Shown here piece after piece: positions 1-7,798 of a DNA stretch of 20,415 nt; within the stretch, counting starts at the first letter, position 1, and every line of letters starts with the position of its first letter. The stretch comes from Candidatus Kerfeldbacteria bacterium (GTDB lineage: Bacteria; Patescibacteriota; Patescibacteriia; UBA9570). The notes beneath the pieces are model-generated. The model did no database searches. It was not told where the DNA came from and worked only from the letters and a program-made list of their open reading frames with translations. Where the stretch lies: positions 1 through 20,415 of the forward strand of contig JACQPW010000062.1 of assembly GCA_016207285.1 (NCBI GenBank), in the 5' to 3' direction. The position numbers were made by a program, and so were the translations under genes.

Positions 1-1493
1 GTAATCTGCCGACGAGCATGAATATCCGCCACGATGTTGCTGGCCTTTTTTTCGGCAAACCGTTCCAGTGGTTCTAAATCACCAGCAGTTAATTTAAACA
101 AATCGGCATACTCATGAATTAAACCTTCATCCATCAGCTGGTCAATAATTTTTGGCCCTAAGCCACGAATGTCAAAACCAGTCTTGGAAACGAAGTGGTA
201 AAAGCGTTCTCGTTCTTGGGCAAAACAGTTGGGGTTAGGACAATAATACGCCACTTCGCCTGCCCGTCGCTCTACCGCTGAACCACAAGCCGGACATTTC
301 TTGGGAAATAAATACGCCTTGCTACTCTTAGATCGTAGTTCGGGCAACACTTTCACCACATCCGGAATAATATCACCGGCCTTTTCAATAATAGCAGTAT
401 CACCAATGCGCACATCTAAACGCTTAATTTCGTCATCATTATGCAGGGTGGCACGTGACACTGTCGTACCAGCTACAAACACTGGTTTCAAGTGCGCCAC
501 TGGAGTTAAGGCGCCCGTCCGGCCAACCTGTACTTGAATATCTTCCACAATGGTAGTAGCTTGTTCAGCCGGAAATTTATAGGCCACACTCCCGCGCGGA
601 GCCTTGCCAATGACGCCTAAGGTTTTGAATAGTTCCAGGTCATCAATATTCACGACGACACCGTCGGTCCAATAGGGTAACTTAGCACGCCGCTTCATGA
701 TGTCGGCGTGGTATGTTTCCACCTCTGCTAAAGAGCGGCAAATCTTATTGTGGGGATTAGATGGAAAACCGTGATCTTGTAACCACTGATGGATTTCGGA
801 ATGGTACTGTAAGCCTAGATCGGTGACACAGTCATAGGCCATAAAACTTAACTTACGGCTGGCCGTCATTTTTGGGTCTAGCTGGCGGATACTGCCGGCT
901 GACACATTCCGTGGATTGGCATATTTATTATCTTCACGCTGATTGAGTTGTTCAAAATGCTGCTTGGTCATATACACTTCGCCACGTACCTCTACGACCG
1001 CTGGGTAGTCACCCAATAATCGTAATGGGATCGATTCAATGGTCTTTAAATTCTCCGTGACGTCTTCACCCACCTTACCATCACCACGCGTAGCACCCTG
1101 TACAAAGATGCCAGCTTCATAACGTAAATTCACTGCCAGCCCATCCATCTTAATTTCCGCGTAGTACTGTGGCTTCCCTGGTGCTAATTTCCGCACCCGT
1201 TGTTCCCATTCCTGTAATTCCTTAGCTGAAAACACATCATTTAAAGACAGCATGCCCCTTGAGTGTTTCACTTTCTTAAAGCCAGGTAGAGGTTTGCCCC
1301 CCACCCGTTGCGTGGGAGAATCTGTCGTCACCAACTGCGGAAACTGCTCTTCCAGTTGCGCTAGTTCATGTTTTAAAGAATCCAAAGCCGCTTCGGAAAT
1401 TTCTTGTTTGTCTAAGACATGATACAAGTAGCGATGATGATCGATCGTCTGTTTTAACTGGGCGATGCGTTGTTTAGCACTATTTAAGTTCAT
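1..1493 (-). CDS. ligA: NAD-dependent DNA ligase LigA, N-terminal ~497 residues (3' end cut by window)
   Basis: Seals nicks in duplex DNA using NAD+, in replication and repair. I translated this gene directly because it runs off the left edge. The ATG at 1491-1493 begins MNLNSAKQRIAQLK. Domain Ia follows (HHRYLYHVLDKQEIS), in a Parcubacteria-like variant of the usual YYxxDxPxxxDxEYD stretch. The adenylation motif KMDG has its catalytic Lys at residue 115 (codon 1149-1151). Further on are the NAD-ligase signatures GATRGDG-like (QGATRGDGKVGED), YANPRNVSAGSIRQLD, the OB-fold (VGRTGALTPVA) and a four-Cys zinc site (CPACG ... CPNPNC). The sequence ends inside the helix-hairpin-helix domain, so the rest of that domain and any BRCT domain lie outside. 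The gene starts 10 bases after the PilX-like stop with no visible promoter or Shine-Dalgarno, so it may be co-transcribed with the minor pilin genes. Confidence 0.96.
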   Translation of the reverse strand, partial: MNLNSAKQRIAQLKQTIDHHRYLYHVLDKQEISEAALDSLKHELAQLEEQFPQLVTTDSPTQRVGGKPLPGFKKVKHSRGMLSLNDVFSAKELQEWEQRVRKLAPGKPQYYAEIKMDGLAVNLRYEAGIFVQGATRGDGKVGEDVTENLKTIESIPLRLLGDYPAVVEVRGEVYMTKQHFEQLNQREDNKYANPRNVSAGSIRQLDPKMTASRKLSFMAYDCVTDLGLQYHSEIHQWLQDHGFPSNPHNKICRSLAEVETYHADIMKRRAKLPYWTDGVVVNIDDLELFKTLGVIGKAPRGSVAYKFPAEQATTIVEDIQVQVGRTGALTPVAHLKPVFVAGTTVSRATLHNDDEIKRLDVRIGDTAIIEKAGDIIPDVVKVLPELRSKSSKAYLFPKKCPACGSAVERRAGEVAYYCPNPNCFAQERERFYHFVSKTGFDIRGLGPKIIDQLMDEGLIHEYADLFKLTAGDLEPLERFAEKKASNIVADIHARRQI

Positions 1494-1503
1494 GCGGGCA
1501 AGT

Positions 1504-2352
1504 TCATTTGCTGATGGCGTCTTCGGCAAATAAGACGTATTCAAAATAACGGTTGAGGGCTGGGCTCCAAGGCGTAGTGGCGCTACCGGATCGGCTAATT
1601 TGGCCATAGTCGCCAGTCGCTTCGATCTCTAAGGTGTTCGCTACCGTCAACGTAGCACCAAAGCTATCTTGTGGCGTAACCGTCAGCGATTCAATGGCAC
1701 AGCTTAAGGCTTTCACCCGCACTTTATAGAGGTGGCTACTATCTACTCCTAAATCATAGCTACAAGCACTGGGTGGTGAAGCACACGTGTAGGTAAAGTG
1801 TGTCCCCAGAGCAGAGGAGGCAGGAGAGCCGCTAATATCCTCCCAGTTAAATTGAGTCCAGGATGAGAAACTGGCTTCAATTTGTGAGGTGAGACCACTA
1901 GCTGCACACGAACTGGCTTCCACCCAATCGATAGCGATATTAGCTAAATCGGTAATGGGTGTTAAGCGATAACCAGCGCTACTATCTTCGGTATACATAT
2001 CAAACTGTACTACTTCCCCTGCCGCCAGATCAATGGCAGTGGTATCTTCAACGAAACTAGCCGCAATCGTGTAACTGGCGCCATTGCCCAAATCATCCGT
2101 TAAGGTGCTGATGGTGCTAGCCGTAGTGGCAGCCGCAATCGTTTTGCTGGCGCGGGCAGATTGAGCATAATAGAGCGCCCGTTCGAGACCGCTTTCCATG
2201 GCATAATACGCATGGGCATGTTGGTTGTAAGCCGTGGCCGTTTGCAAATTATTGACGATCACCGTCGTCACCGTGGTGGTAATCACCATGGCCACAAGCA
2301 TGATCAAAAGTACGAAGACTAACGTGGAGCCGCGGGGTTGGTTAACGAACAT
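1504..2352 (-). CDS. PilX-like minor pilin/pseudopilin
   Basis: A 282-residue protein with a short basic leader ending in PRG at residue 8 and then a hydrophobic helix (about residues 9-35, STLVFVLLIMLVAMVITTTV). After the helix comes AYYAMESGLERALYYAQ, which resembles the conserved A-x-x-A-E-S-G stretch of the PilX N-terminal family. The glutamate expected at position 5 of mature pilins is absent (Phe after STLV), which also fits PilX-type proteins better than ordinary pilins. The remainder is a Ser/Thr-rich, beta-looking domain with several Cys residues. It overlaps the preceding PilW-like gene by 11 bases and is last of four minor prepilin genes, before ligA. Its likely role is in the minor-pilin tip or initiation complex. 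The family call rests on the N-terminus and order; the C-terminal domain is not recognised. Confidence 0.75.
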   Translation of the reverse strand: MFVNQPRGSTLVFVLLIMLVAMVITTTVTTVIVNNLQTATAYNQHAHAYYAMESGLERALYYAQSARASKTIAAATTASTISTLTDDLGNGASYTIAASFVEDTTAIDLAAGEVVQFDMYTEDSSAGYRLTPITDLANIAIDWVEASSCAASGLTSQIEASFSSWTQFNWEDISGSPASSALGTHFTYTCASPPSACSYDLGVDSSHLYKVRVKALSCAIESLTVTPQDSFGATLTVANTLEIEATGDYGQISRSGSATTPWSPALNRYFEYVLFAEDAISK

Positions 2353-2896
2353 AAGCGCGAAAGGTCATTAAGGTTTGAGCACTAAACGTGACGGTGGGAT
2401 CCTTGACACTATGACCAGAGACATACATCACCACGGCCGGCTGGTAATTATCGCCTACACTGGGATCAGCCGGATCTGTTTGTGGGTAGATATAAAATAA
2501 TAACGAATCAATGGATACATCATTCGTGCTCACTGTGGTCAAAGGATACGTAGAACTAGCGGAAGTGTTTTCCAAAAACACTTGCCCACTGGATAGGTAC
2601 AGGCGAATTTGGTCTGAAGTACCATCTAACCCAACTAAATAGAGATCAGATTCTGGATTAGTGATCGTACCTTGTCGGGTATAGTCTAATTGATTCGTCC
2701 TCACCTGAAAGGCCAAGGCTTCAAATAGATAACTAATTTCTTCCTGGACATGTTGATTATCAATTTCCTGCAACGGTTTGCGCAACGTCAAAATAAAAAT
2801 ATTTACGGCTATCACTACGACAGTCGCAAACAAGGCGGCAGCCACCAGTAATTCCACTAAAGTAAAGCCTTTACGATTGTGCATACCGCCAGTCAT
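2342..2896 (-). CDS. PilW/PilJ-like minor prepilin
   Basis: A 184-residue prepilin. The leader MTGGMHNRKG is followed by FTLVELLVAAALFATVVVIA, the classical type III signal: PilD should cut after Gly10 and N-methylate Phe, and Glu5 of the mature protein is present. The hydrophobic helix spans about residues 11-34. The globular part begins with a polar helix (EIDNQHVQEEISYLFEALAFQ) and continues into a beta-rich domain, as in PilW/GspJ-like minor pilins. The ATG at 2894-2896 overlaps the PilV-like gene by 26 bases; a second ATG at 2882-2884 (MHNRKGFTLVE) leaves a more ordinary 6-residue leader and cannot be excluded. It sits between PilV- and PilX-like genes, the usual order of minor pilin operons. 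PilW is assigned from position and size; the prepilin assignment itself is firm. Confidence 0.8.
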   Translation of the reverse strand: MTGGMHNRKGFTLVELLVAAALFATVVVIAVNIFILTLRKPLQEIDNQHVQEEISYLFEALAFQVRTNQLDYTRQGTITNPESDLYLVGLDGTSDQIRLYLSSGQVFLENTSASSTYPLTTVSTNDVSIDSLLFYIYPQTDPADPSVGDNYQPAVVMYVSGHSVKDPTVTFSAQTLMTFRAYVR

Positions 2897-3527
2897 ATAA
2901 TCGTTCAGTGATCACTCGGGTATGGCTAGTGCCACGACTCGACCAAGTGACCGTTACTTCCACCTGCACACCAATCTCTAGACTACTGTGGGTCTTAACG
3001 CAATCTTGTGCATCGCTCGTAATGACTGTTTCCGTTAAACCAGCATCGTTTGAACAAATCGGATAGAGGGTGATAAAGCGTGAATAAATTGTCGCTGTCC
3101 AACCACCTGGGATAATGGTACTACTCGTTTGACGATACAACCCAATAGGGCTTTGATAAACGATAGCGGAGGTATCGCTAGTATCCGGCAAAAAACTAAA
3201 ACTGATGGCCGAAGTGGGGTTAGATTGGGGTGGGTTCCAGGTGTAAATGGCGGTATAATCGTCTGCCTCGATCGTACCATCACTTTCTAAGCCAACATTA
3301 AAAGCTGTGCCTGACCCATCCTCGCGTTCTAACCAGTTACGGTCACGGATAAAGCGCGCAGCTTCTACCCCTTCCCGCCCCAACTGGATAGCGACACTTT
3401 CTTCTACAGCGGTAGAGGCGGTGAGTTGAGTATTGATTAAAGCCGAAGTTAAGCTTAGTAAGCCGATTAATATAATGGCTAGGGATAGTAGAACTTCTAC
3501 AAGCGTTTGCCCGGGGCGACGGATCAT
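2871..3527 (-). CDS. PilV/GspI-like minor prepilin
   Basis: A 218-residue prepilin. The leader MIRRPG precedes QTLVEVLLSLAIILIGLLSL, with Glu5 kept and Gln instead of Phe at position 1 of the mature chain. The pattern (T-L-V-E-V-L-x-S-L-x-I-x-x-I-G) is that of the PilV/GspI group. Downstream, AIQLGREGVEAARFIRDRNW resembles the post-helix segment of many PilV-like proteins, followed by a beta-rich domain with two cysteines near the C-terminal third. The start ATG is 4 bases after the FimT-like stop codon, and the 3' end overlaps the PilW-like gene, so these genes are translationally packed. It probably helps build the minor-pilin priming complex. Exact family (PilV versus GspI-like) is inferred. 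Confidence 0.8.
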   Translation of the reverse strand: MIRRPGQTLVEVLLSLAIILIGLLSLTSALINTQLTASTAVEESVAIQLGREGVEAARFIRDRNWLEREDGSGTAFNVGLESDGTIEADDYTAIYTWNPPQSNPTSAISFSFLPDTSDTSAIVYQSPIGLYRQTSSTIIPGGWTATIYSRFITLYPICSNDAGLTETVITSDAQDCVKTHSSLEIGVQVEVTVTWSSRGTSHTRVITERLYDWRYAQS

Positions 3528-3531
3528 ATCG

Positions 3532-4110
3532 CTATTCTATCAGATAGGTCGCCGAATAAATAGATAACTGGCTAGTGGTGCCTGAATCTGGTTCTGTAAA
3601 TTCTAGCGTTACGGTAGCGCTGATTTGACCACCATTATAATAAAAGCCCTTAAAGCCACCAGTGCGCATCACCACCGTACACGTGCCGCCAGGACTAGTG
3701 GTGACTTTATTTGTCCCATCGTCACAGCCAGTCACACTGACATCGTCTTGTAGAATGGTCGTAGCTAAGACACTGTCAACACTACTCGTATAGATATCAT
3801 CGGCATCCCAATCAGCAAATGTAATGACGGTATTGTCCGGCAAACCATCCAGTACCACCGTCACACCATACCCACTCGGCAAAGTGCTGATACCGCAGCA
3901 CAATTTTGAAGTTAAAGCGTTCGTGCGCATCTCTACAAACAGGGAGCGATAGGTGTCGGTAGCGTTCTCGAGTGATTGCGTAGGAGATTGTTGCCGTACC
4001 TGGAGAATCACACCGATGGCAATGACCACAATAATAGAAAAAGTCACCACTAACTCGATCAACGTGAAACCTGTCGGTTGCGAATGTTTATTGGAGTAAG
4101 TCATAGACAT
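3532..4110 (-). CDS. FimT/GspH-like minor prepilin
   Basis: A 192-residue prepilin when started at the ATG at 4108-4110 (MSMTYSNKHSQPTG|FTLIE). A longer open frame exists but its first codon is TTG inside pilD, so I rejected it; an ATG at 4102-4104 is an alternative. The cleavage site (TG|FTLIELVVTFSIIVVIAIG) is canonical with Glu5. After the helix the sequence has YRSLFVEMRTNALTSK, a helix typical of GspH/FimT proteins, then a beta domain with a CC pair (LCCGIS) and two more Cys, which may form disulfides. The start overlaps the 3' end of pilD by 23 bases, so it is co-transcribed and probably translationally coupled. Probable role: minor pilin priming pilus assembly, or DNA binding as known for some FimT proteins; nothing here shows the latter. 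Confidence 0.78.
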   Translation of the reverse strand: MSMTYSNKHSQPTGFTLIELVVTFSIIVVIAIGVILQVRQQSPTQSLENATDTYRSLFVEMRTNALTSKLCCGISTLPSGYGVTVVLDGLPDNTVITFADWDADDIYTSSVDSVLATTILQDDVSVTGCDDGTNKVTTSPGGTCTVVMRTGGFKGFYYNGGQISATVTLEFTEPDSGTTSQLSIYSATYLIE

Positions 4111-4852
4111 ACCACTGTACAATCTGATCACCAAATAATAAGGTAATGATAGTAGCAACCGCTAAAAAGGTTCCAAACGGCATGGCGTCTTGCATCTTTT
4201 TAGACTGTCGCAACAATAGTGGCAAAGCGACCAACGCACCCAACACATAAGCGAGAAACAAACCCACTAAAATATTGGGCCAAGCTAACACCGCTCCCAT
4301 CATGGCGCCAAACCGAATATCGCCACTGCCTACCCAGCGACCACGCGACACCGCATATTGCAGCGCAAAAATACCGGAACCAATGGCCAAGCCCAGCAGC
4401 CAGCTCCACCACGGCGTGCCCAGGATGATTTGTCCAACCACTGCTAACACAATGCCCGGCAGGGTGAAGGCATCTGGAATAGTGTAAAACAAACAATCCG
4501 ACAAAAAAATGGCGACACACAGCGCTGCGATGATCAGATAAACCGCCAACCGCACTGGATCACCAATAAACCATATTGCTAGGACAAAAAACAGCGCCGC
4601 TGTCACCGCCTCTACCAAAGCATAGTGGGCCGCAATCGGCTGATGACAGAAATAACATTTACCGCCTAAACCGATATACGATAACACTGGTATCAGCGTA
4701 AACCAGGGCAAGGTTTTCTTACAGTGCATACAATGCGATCGGCCTAGTAGTGTTTCTTCGGCATTCAAACGCAAGACAGCGACATTTAAAAAACTACCAA
4801 TGCCCAGACCAAAGGCTGCCAGACAGATTGCCCACAGATAGGTTAATTCCAT
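4088..4852 (-). CDS. pilD: Type IV prepilin peptidase PilD (leader peptidase / N-methyltransferase)
   Basis: A 254-residue polytopic membrane protein that cleaves prepilin leaders and methylates the new N-terminus. The start is the ATG at 4850-4852 (MELTYLWAICLAAFGLGIGS), which begins at the first membrane helix; a longer frame opening with TTG runs into the upstream terminator and is not credible. Visible landmarks: GSFLNVAVLRL in the N-terminal part; two zinc pairs, CMHC and CYFC, of the cytoplasmic domain; the catalytic aspartates of the GxGD protease family in LSDCLFYTIPD and GSGDIRFGAMMG. It is the first gene of a unit continuing into the minor prepilin genes. An extended -10 box lies 6 bases before the start codon and no Shine-Dalgarno is present. 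Confidence 0.93.
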   Translation of the reverse strand: MELTYLWAICLAAFGLGIGSFLNVAVLRLNAEETLLGRSHCMHCKKTLPWFTLIPVLSYIGLGGKCYFCHQPIAAHYALVEAVTAALFFVLAIWFIGDPVRLAVYLIIAALCVAIFLSDCLFYTIPDAFTLPGIVLAVVGQIILGTPWWSWLLGLAIGSGIFALQYAVSRGRWVGSGDIRFGAMMGAVLAWPNILVGLFLAYVLGALVALPLLLRQSKKMQDAMPFGTFLAVATIITLLFGDQIVQWYVYDLLQ

Positions 4853-4858
4853 AGCGAT

Positions 4859-4867
4859 AGTATAACA
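4859..4867 (-). promoter_or_regulatory. Extended -10 promoter for pilD-minor pilin-ligA unit
   Basis: On the minus strand TGTTATACT is an extended -10 (TGn + TATACT, 5 of 6 to consensus) whose last base is 6 bases from the pilD ATG. No convincing -35 is present at 16-18 bases upstream, where the pilA terminator stem lies. Transcription from it would begin at or next to the start codon (leaderless). It is credible mainly because four other promoters in the window show the same arrangement. Confidence 0.5.
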
Positions 4868-4870
4868 TAG

Positions 4871-4906
4871 TACAACAAAACAGCCCCACCAATGATGGGG
4901 CTGTTT
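4871..4906 (-). terminator. Intrinsic terminator after the major pilin gene
   Basis: A perfect 11-bp stem (AAACAGCCCCA paired with TGGGGCTGTTT, 4878-4888 with 4896-4906) with a 7-base loop, followed on the minus strand by TTTTGTTGT. It begins 18 bases after the pilin stop codon. Partial T-richness on the other side could make it weakly bidirectional, but no plus-strand gene enters it. It separates the abundant pilin transcript from the pilD unit. Confidence 0.88.
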
Positions 4907-4924
4907 GTTTGCTACCTGAATCAA

Positions 4925-5518
4925 TTATTCAGATGCACAGTAGATGCCACCGGTGGCATCAAGAACCGTTGTGCCACAATCCATCGTGGTACGGGTTACG
5001 TCTGTACCTGCTACACTATCGCTTGATGCAACAAAGTCTACACCAGTCCAACCGGATGTGGTACCGACAATGTATTCGTTATCGTCGTCACCATTCAAAG
5101 CGGTGTGAGCTTCATCCTCTAATTTGGCCGCGATAAAGTATTCATCACCAGCCGCGTTTGCACCATAGGTATACACAGAAGTCGTCGTGTTAGTCGGGTC
5201 AACTGGTACGTTAGTGATATAGCTAGAAATCGCTGTACCAAAGTCTGGCCAAGAGTTGACGGTATCCACATCAGCAGTTGTGGCTCCGAAAGCTGTAACG
5301 GTGTCAGTCAATGGATATTGGGCAACTTCACTGTAATACAGTTCAACCGCATTTTGCAGTTGTTTAACATCAGCGATACGTTTGGTATCACGAGCTTTAC
5401 GTTGCGCGGTGGTTAATGAGACGATCGCCAACGTAGCGAGTAAACCGATAATCGCGATGACGATCAGCAGTTCGATCAAGGTGAAACCTTTTTTAGCTTT
5501 ACTAGTTTGCATAAGCAT
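4925..5518 (-). CDS. pilA: Major type IV pilin (PilA-like prepilin)
   Basis: A 197-residue prepilin, the probable fibre subunit. Leader MLMQTSKAKKG is followed by FTLIELLIVIAIIGLLATLA: cleavage after Gly11, Phe1 and Glu5 present. Then comes an amphipathic helix rich in K/R (TTAQRKARDTKRIADVKQLQ) that ends in NAVELYYSEVAQYP, the motif of bacterial GspG/PilA-type pilins. The globular domain is acidic, with only two cysteines (181 and 194) near the C-terminus, well placed for the usual C-terminal disulfide loop. It is called the major pilin because it is a single-gene unit with its own near-consensus promoter and strong terminator between pilC and pilD. The start could be the ATG at residue 1 or at residue 3; neither has a Shine-Dalgarno. 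Confidence 0.9.
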   Translation of the reverse strand: MLMQTSKAKKGFTLIELLIVIAIIGLLATLAIVSLTTAQRKARDTKRIADVKQLQNAVELYYSEVAQYPLTDTVTAFGATTADVDTVNSWPDFGTAISSYITNVPVDPTNTTTSVYTYGANAAGDEYFIAAKLEDEAHTALNGDDDNEYIVGTTSGWTGVDFVASSDSVAGTDVTRTTMDCGTTVLDATGGIYCASE

Positions 5519-5563
5519 ACTTTTTTATTAAGTATTCGATATTTAGTTAGATAAGTTAGCGGC

Positions 5564-5592
5564 ATTATACCATATTCCATTTTACTAGGCAA
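5564..5592 (-). promoter_or_regulatory. Strong sigma70-type promoter for the major pilin
   Basis: Minus strand: -35 TTGCCT (5587-5592), a 17-base spacer, and -10 TATAAT (5564-5569) preceded by TGG (extended -10). The -35 overlaps the pilC stop codon. The -10 is 45 bases before the pilin ATG, so the mRNA would carry a leader of about 38 bases that is A/T-rich and lacks a Shine-Dalgarno. It is the only promoter here predicted to give a clear 5' leader. Confidence 0.8.
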
Positions 5593-6796
5593 TGGAGGTA
5601 GTCGCATTATAGATTGGAGCTAAGATCCCTGTCACCATCACAAAGGCCGCTAGGCCTAATAAGATAATAATGACCGGCTCAATTAGGCTGGTGAGCACCG
5701 TCAAGGAAGCATCCACTTCTTGGGCATAAAAATTGCCTAATTTCTCCAAAATCGCATCTAATTTTCCGGTTTCTTCACCCACATTCATCATTTGCGCCAC
5801 CATTGGCGGCACCATCGTACTACGCACAAACACGGTGGAAATAGCATTGCCAGATTCGACCTCTTTAACTGTTTTCATGATTAATTCATGATAGACAGCA
5901 TTATTGACGATATCGGCAACAATTTTTAACGCCGTCGGTAATGGCACGCCACTGGTTAACAAACTAGCCAAGCTGACCGAAAACCGACCTAACACAATGC
6001 GCTGATAAATTTTCCCCATCACTGGTAAACGAATCTTTAAAAAATCGAGGGTGTATTTACCACTAGGCGTGCGTATATACGCGGCGATACTAACCCCAAT
6101 CACGGCTAACAGTAAAATCACCAGCCACCAAAAGTGTGTAAAAATGTAGCTGAGGTTGATCAACATTTGAGTGGTAAATGGAATCTTAGCACCGGATTGC
6201 GTGAGAATATCAGAAATGGGTGGAATGACATAGATCACCATCAGTACACCAACCACGACCATCACGGCAGAAATGAAACCAGGATAAATCATCGCTCCGC
6301 GCACGCGACTGACTAAATTGTAATCTTTCTCTTTTTGGGTAGCTAAATACTGAAACACTTCATCTAACCGACCAGTGGTTTCCCCGGCTCTGACCATATG
6401 GATGAAAAACTGATCAAACACACGGGGGTATTTTCCTAAGGCTTGCGACAACTTTGAGCCACCGTCGACTTCTGCCGCCACATCCGCAATCACCTGTTTA
6501 AAATAGTCATTAGCAGTCTGCCGGGTCAAAATGCGTAAAGAGCGCACGACCGGAATCGTAGCACTAATCAACACCGAAAATTGACGGGCAAAAAAAGTCA
6601 GTTCCTTGGCGGATACCCGGTTAAACAGTTGGCGCAGGCGTTGCGGTAGTGACGTACTGGAACGTTCTTGTAAACGTAATACAATCAACTGCCGATCGCG
6701 CAGCTCGTTGGAGGCGGCTTCTTCCGTGGGTGCTTCTACTACCCCTTTGATCGCCTCACCTTGGGCTGTGCGAGCTTGGTAATTAAAGAATGCCAT
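5585..6796 (-). CDS. pilC: Type IV pilus inner-membrane platform protein PilC
   Basis: A 403-residue polytopic protein of the GspF/PilC family, the platform on which PilB acts. The start is the ATG at 6794-6796 (MAFFNYQARTAQGEAIKG), one base after the PilT-like stop; the open frame extends upstream only to a TTG. Two repeated T2SSF domains are visible: the first starts KELTFFARQFSVLISATIPV, the second VSLASLLTSGVPLPTALKI, each with the F-x-x-x-L-x-x-L-L-x-x-G-x-P pattern. Three membrane segments occur: GFISAVMVVVGVLMVIYVI, HFWWLVILLLAVIGVSIA and EPVIIILLGLAAFVMVTGI near the C-terminus. It is the last gene of the pilM operon and its end carries the pilin promoter. Confidence 0.95.
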   Translation of the reverse strand: MAFFNYQARTAQGEAIKGVVEAPTEEAASNELRDRQLIVLRLQERSSTSLPQRLRQLFNRVSAKELTFFARQFSVLISATIPVVRSLRILTRQTANDYFKQVIADVAAEVDGGSKLSQALGKYPRVFDQFFIHMVRAGETTGRLDEVFQYLATQKEKDYNLVSRVRGAMIYPGFISAVMVVVGVLMVIYVIPPISDILTQSGAKIPFTTQMLINLSYIFTHFWWLVILLLAVIGVSIAAYIRTPSGKYTLDFLKIRLPVMGKIYQRIVLGRFSVSLASLLTSGVPLPTALKIVADIVNNAVYHELIMKTVKEVESGNAISTVFVRSTMVPPMVAQMMNVGEETGKLDAILEKLGNFYAQEVDASLTVLTSLIEPVIIILLGLAAFVMVTGILAPIYNATTSIA

Positions 6797-6797
6797 A

Positions 6798-7796
6798 TTA
6801 ACGTAGTGACTGTTCAAAAGTAATCATACCATCATTGCGTCCATTTTCTAACAGTAAGCCGATTTTATCAAATGTTTCGTGTTTAATAAAATTGATGGTG
6901 GCGGTGTTCTGGCGTAGCACTTCACACGCCACAGCCGGACCCTGGCCATGCTCATCCACTGGTTGTAAGGCAATCACCGCTTGGATGGCAATGGCTAGTT
7001 CATCGCGTACGCTGATCTGTTCGGCCGCGTGAAACACTCCTACCATAGTGGTGAGGGCTAACTGAACGGTTGGTGCCATCACTTCTAAAATCACTAACTT
7101 ACCCATCTCTACAAAATGCAATACCGTGCGCATACCAGCAGCATCGAGTGCCGTATTCACCACCACCACATCAATATCTTCTTGATACACCCGTTGTAAA
7201 CCAGATTGGAGATCTGCAATATCCACTCCAATTTCTACTTGTTCCACAATCGACTGCGCATCCGTATAGACAAATTCAATTGGCTGTTCAAAGGTCATAA
7301 TATGATGGGCACTGGTTTGGTTTAACTCTTCCACTAGGCCAGCGACGAGCGTGCTCTTGCCGGCACCATAGCCACCGGCCACCACAATCAAGCCCTTTTG
7401 GATTTGACTACACTGTTGGACAGCAGCGTGGATCGTCCAGCGTGATAGTGGCGCAACGGTCAGCGGAATCGTATGAAAAGTTAGACTGTAACTCCCCTGT
7501 TGGCTATAGGCATGTAGTTTGTATCTGGATTTACCTTTAAAGGTGACAACGGTAGTGACGTCTTTGGTCAGCTCTAAGTGTTGTAACTGCACATCCGTTA
7601 ACAGTGCCCGAATTAAGTTGCTCAAAAAATCGTTGGTTAACAATGGTTCATTCGCTAGCGATTGTAACTTTCCACCAATCCGTAAACTCGGTGGATTAGC
7701 AATCGTTAAATGTAAATCAGACCCTTTATATTCGGATAAAGCCGATAGGAGCTTATTCAAACGTAGTTCAGTTGCGCTATCAAGCATCACTGGCAT
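6798..7796 (-). CDS. pilT: Degenerate PilT-like retraction ATPase
   Basis: A 332-residue protein with the PilT layout: N-terminal PAS-like domain (LLSALSEYKGSDLHLTIANP, with xLRIxGxL), a RecA-like domain and the C-terminal GMITFEQSL that matches the PilT end motif. Walker A is present in altered form (GGYGAGKST, 141-149). Other catalytic elements are lost: the Asp-box is FEQP instead of the usual EDP; the Walker B region reads EDIDVVVVNTALDA (206-219) where PilT has QDPDVILVGEMRD, so the catalytic Glu is Thr; the His box TLHT is EVMA (238-241). The conserved Arg of the VFRTIP segment is His (FHTIP). ATP binding may remain, but hydrolysis and retraction are doubtful. It starts 2 bases after the pilB stop and ends 1 base before pilC, so it is kept within the core operon. 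A regulatory or structural partner of PilB is one possibility. Confidence 0.82.
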   Translation of the reverse strand: MPVMLDSATELRLNKLLSALSEYKGSDLHLTIANPPSLRIGGKLQSLANEPLLTNDFLSNLIRALLTDVQLQHLELTKDVTTVVTFKGKSRYKLHAYSQQGSYSLTFHTIPLTVAPLSRWTIHAAVQQCSQIQKGLIVVAGGYGAGKSTLVAGLVEELNQTSAHHIMTFEQPIEFVYTDAQSIVEQVEIGVDIADLQSGLQRVYQEDIDVVVVNTALDAAGMRTVLHFVEMGKLVILEVMAPTVQLALTTMVGVFHAAEQISVRDELAIAIQAVIALQPVDEHGQGPAVACEVLRQNTATINFIKHETFDKIGLLLENGRNDGMITFEQSLR

Positions 7797-7798
7797 AC

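Noticed and set aside
301..537. Small plus-strand frame opposite ligA
   Set aside because: Antisense to conserved LigA sequence including its zinc site; shadow.
4088..4924. Upstream-extended starts for pilD, the FimT-like gene, pilC and pilO
   Set aside because: In each case the longer frame opens with TTG inside a terminator or the preceding gene, while an ATG fits the family's N-terminus.
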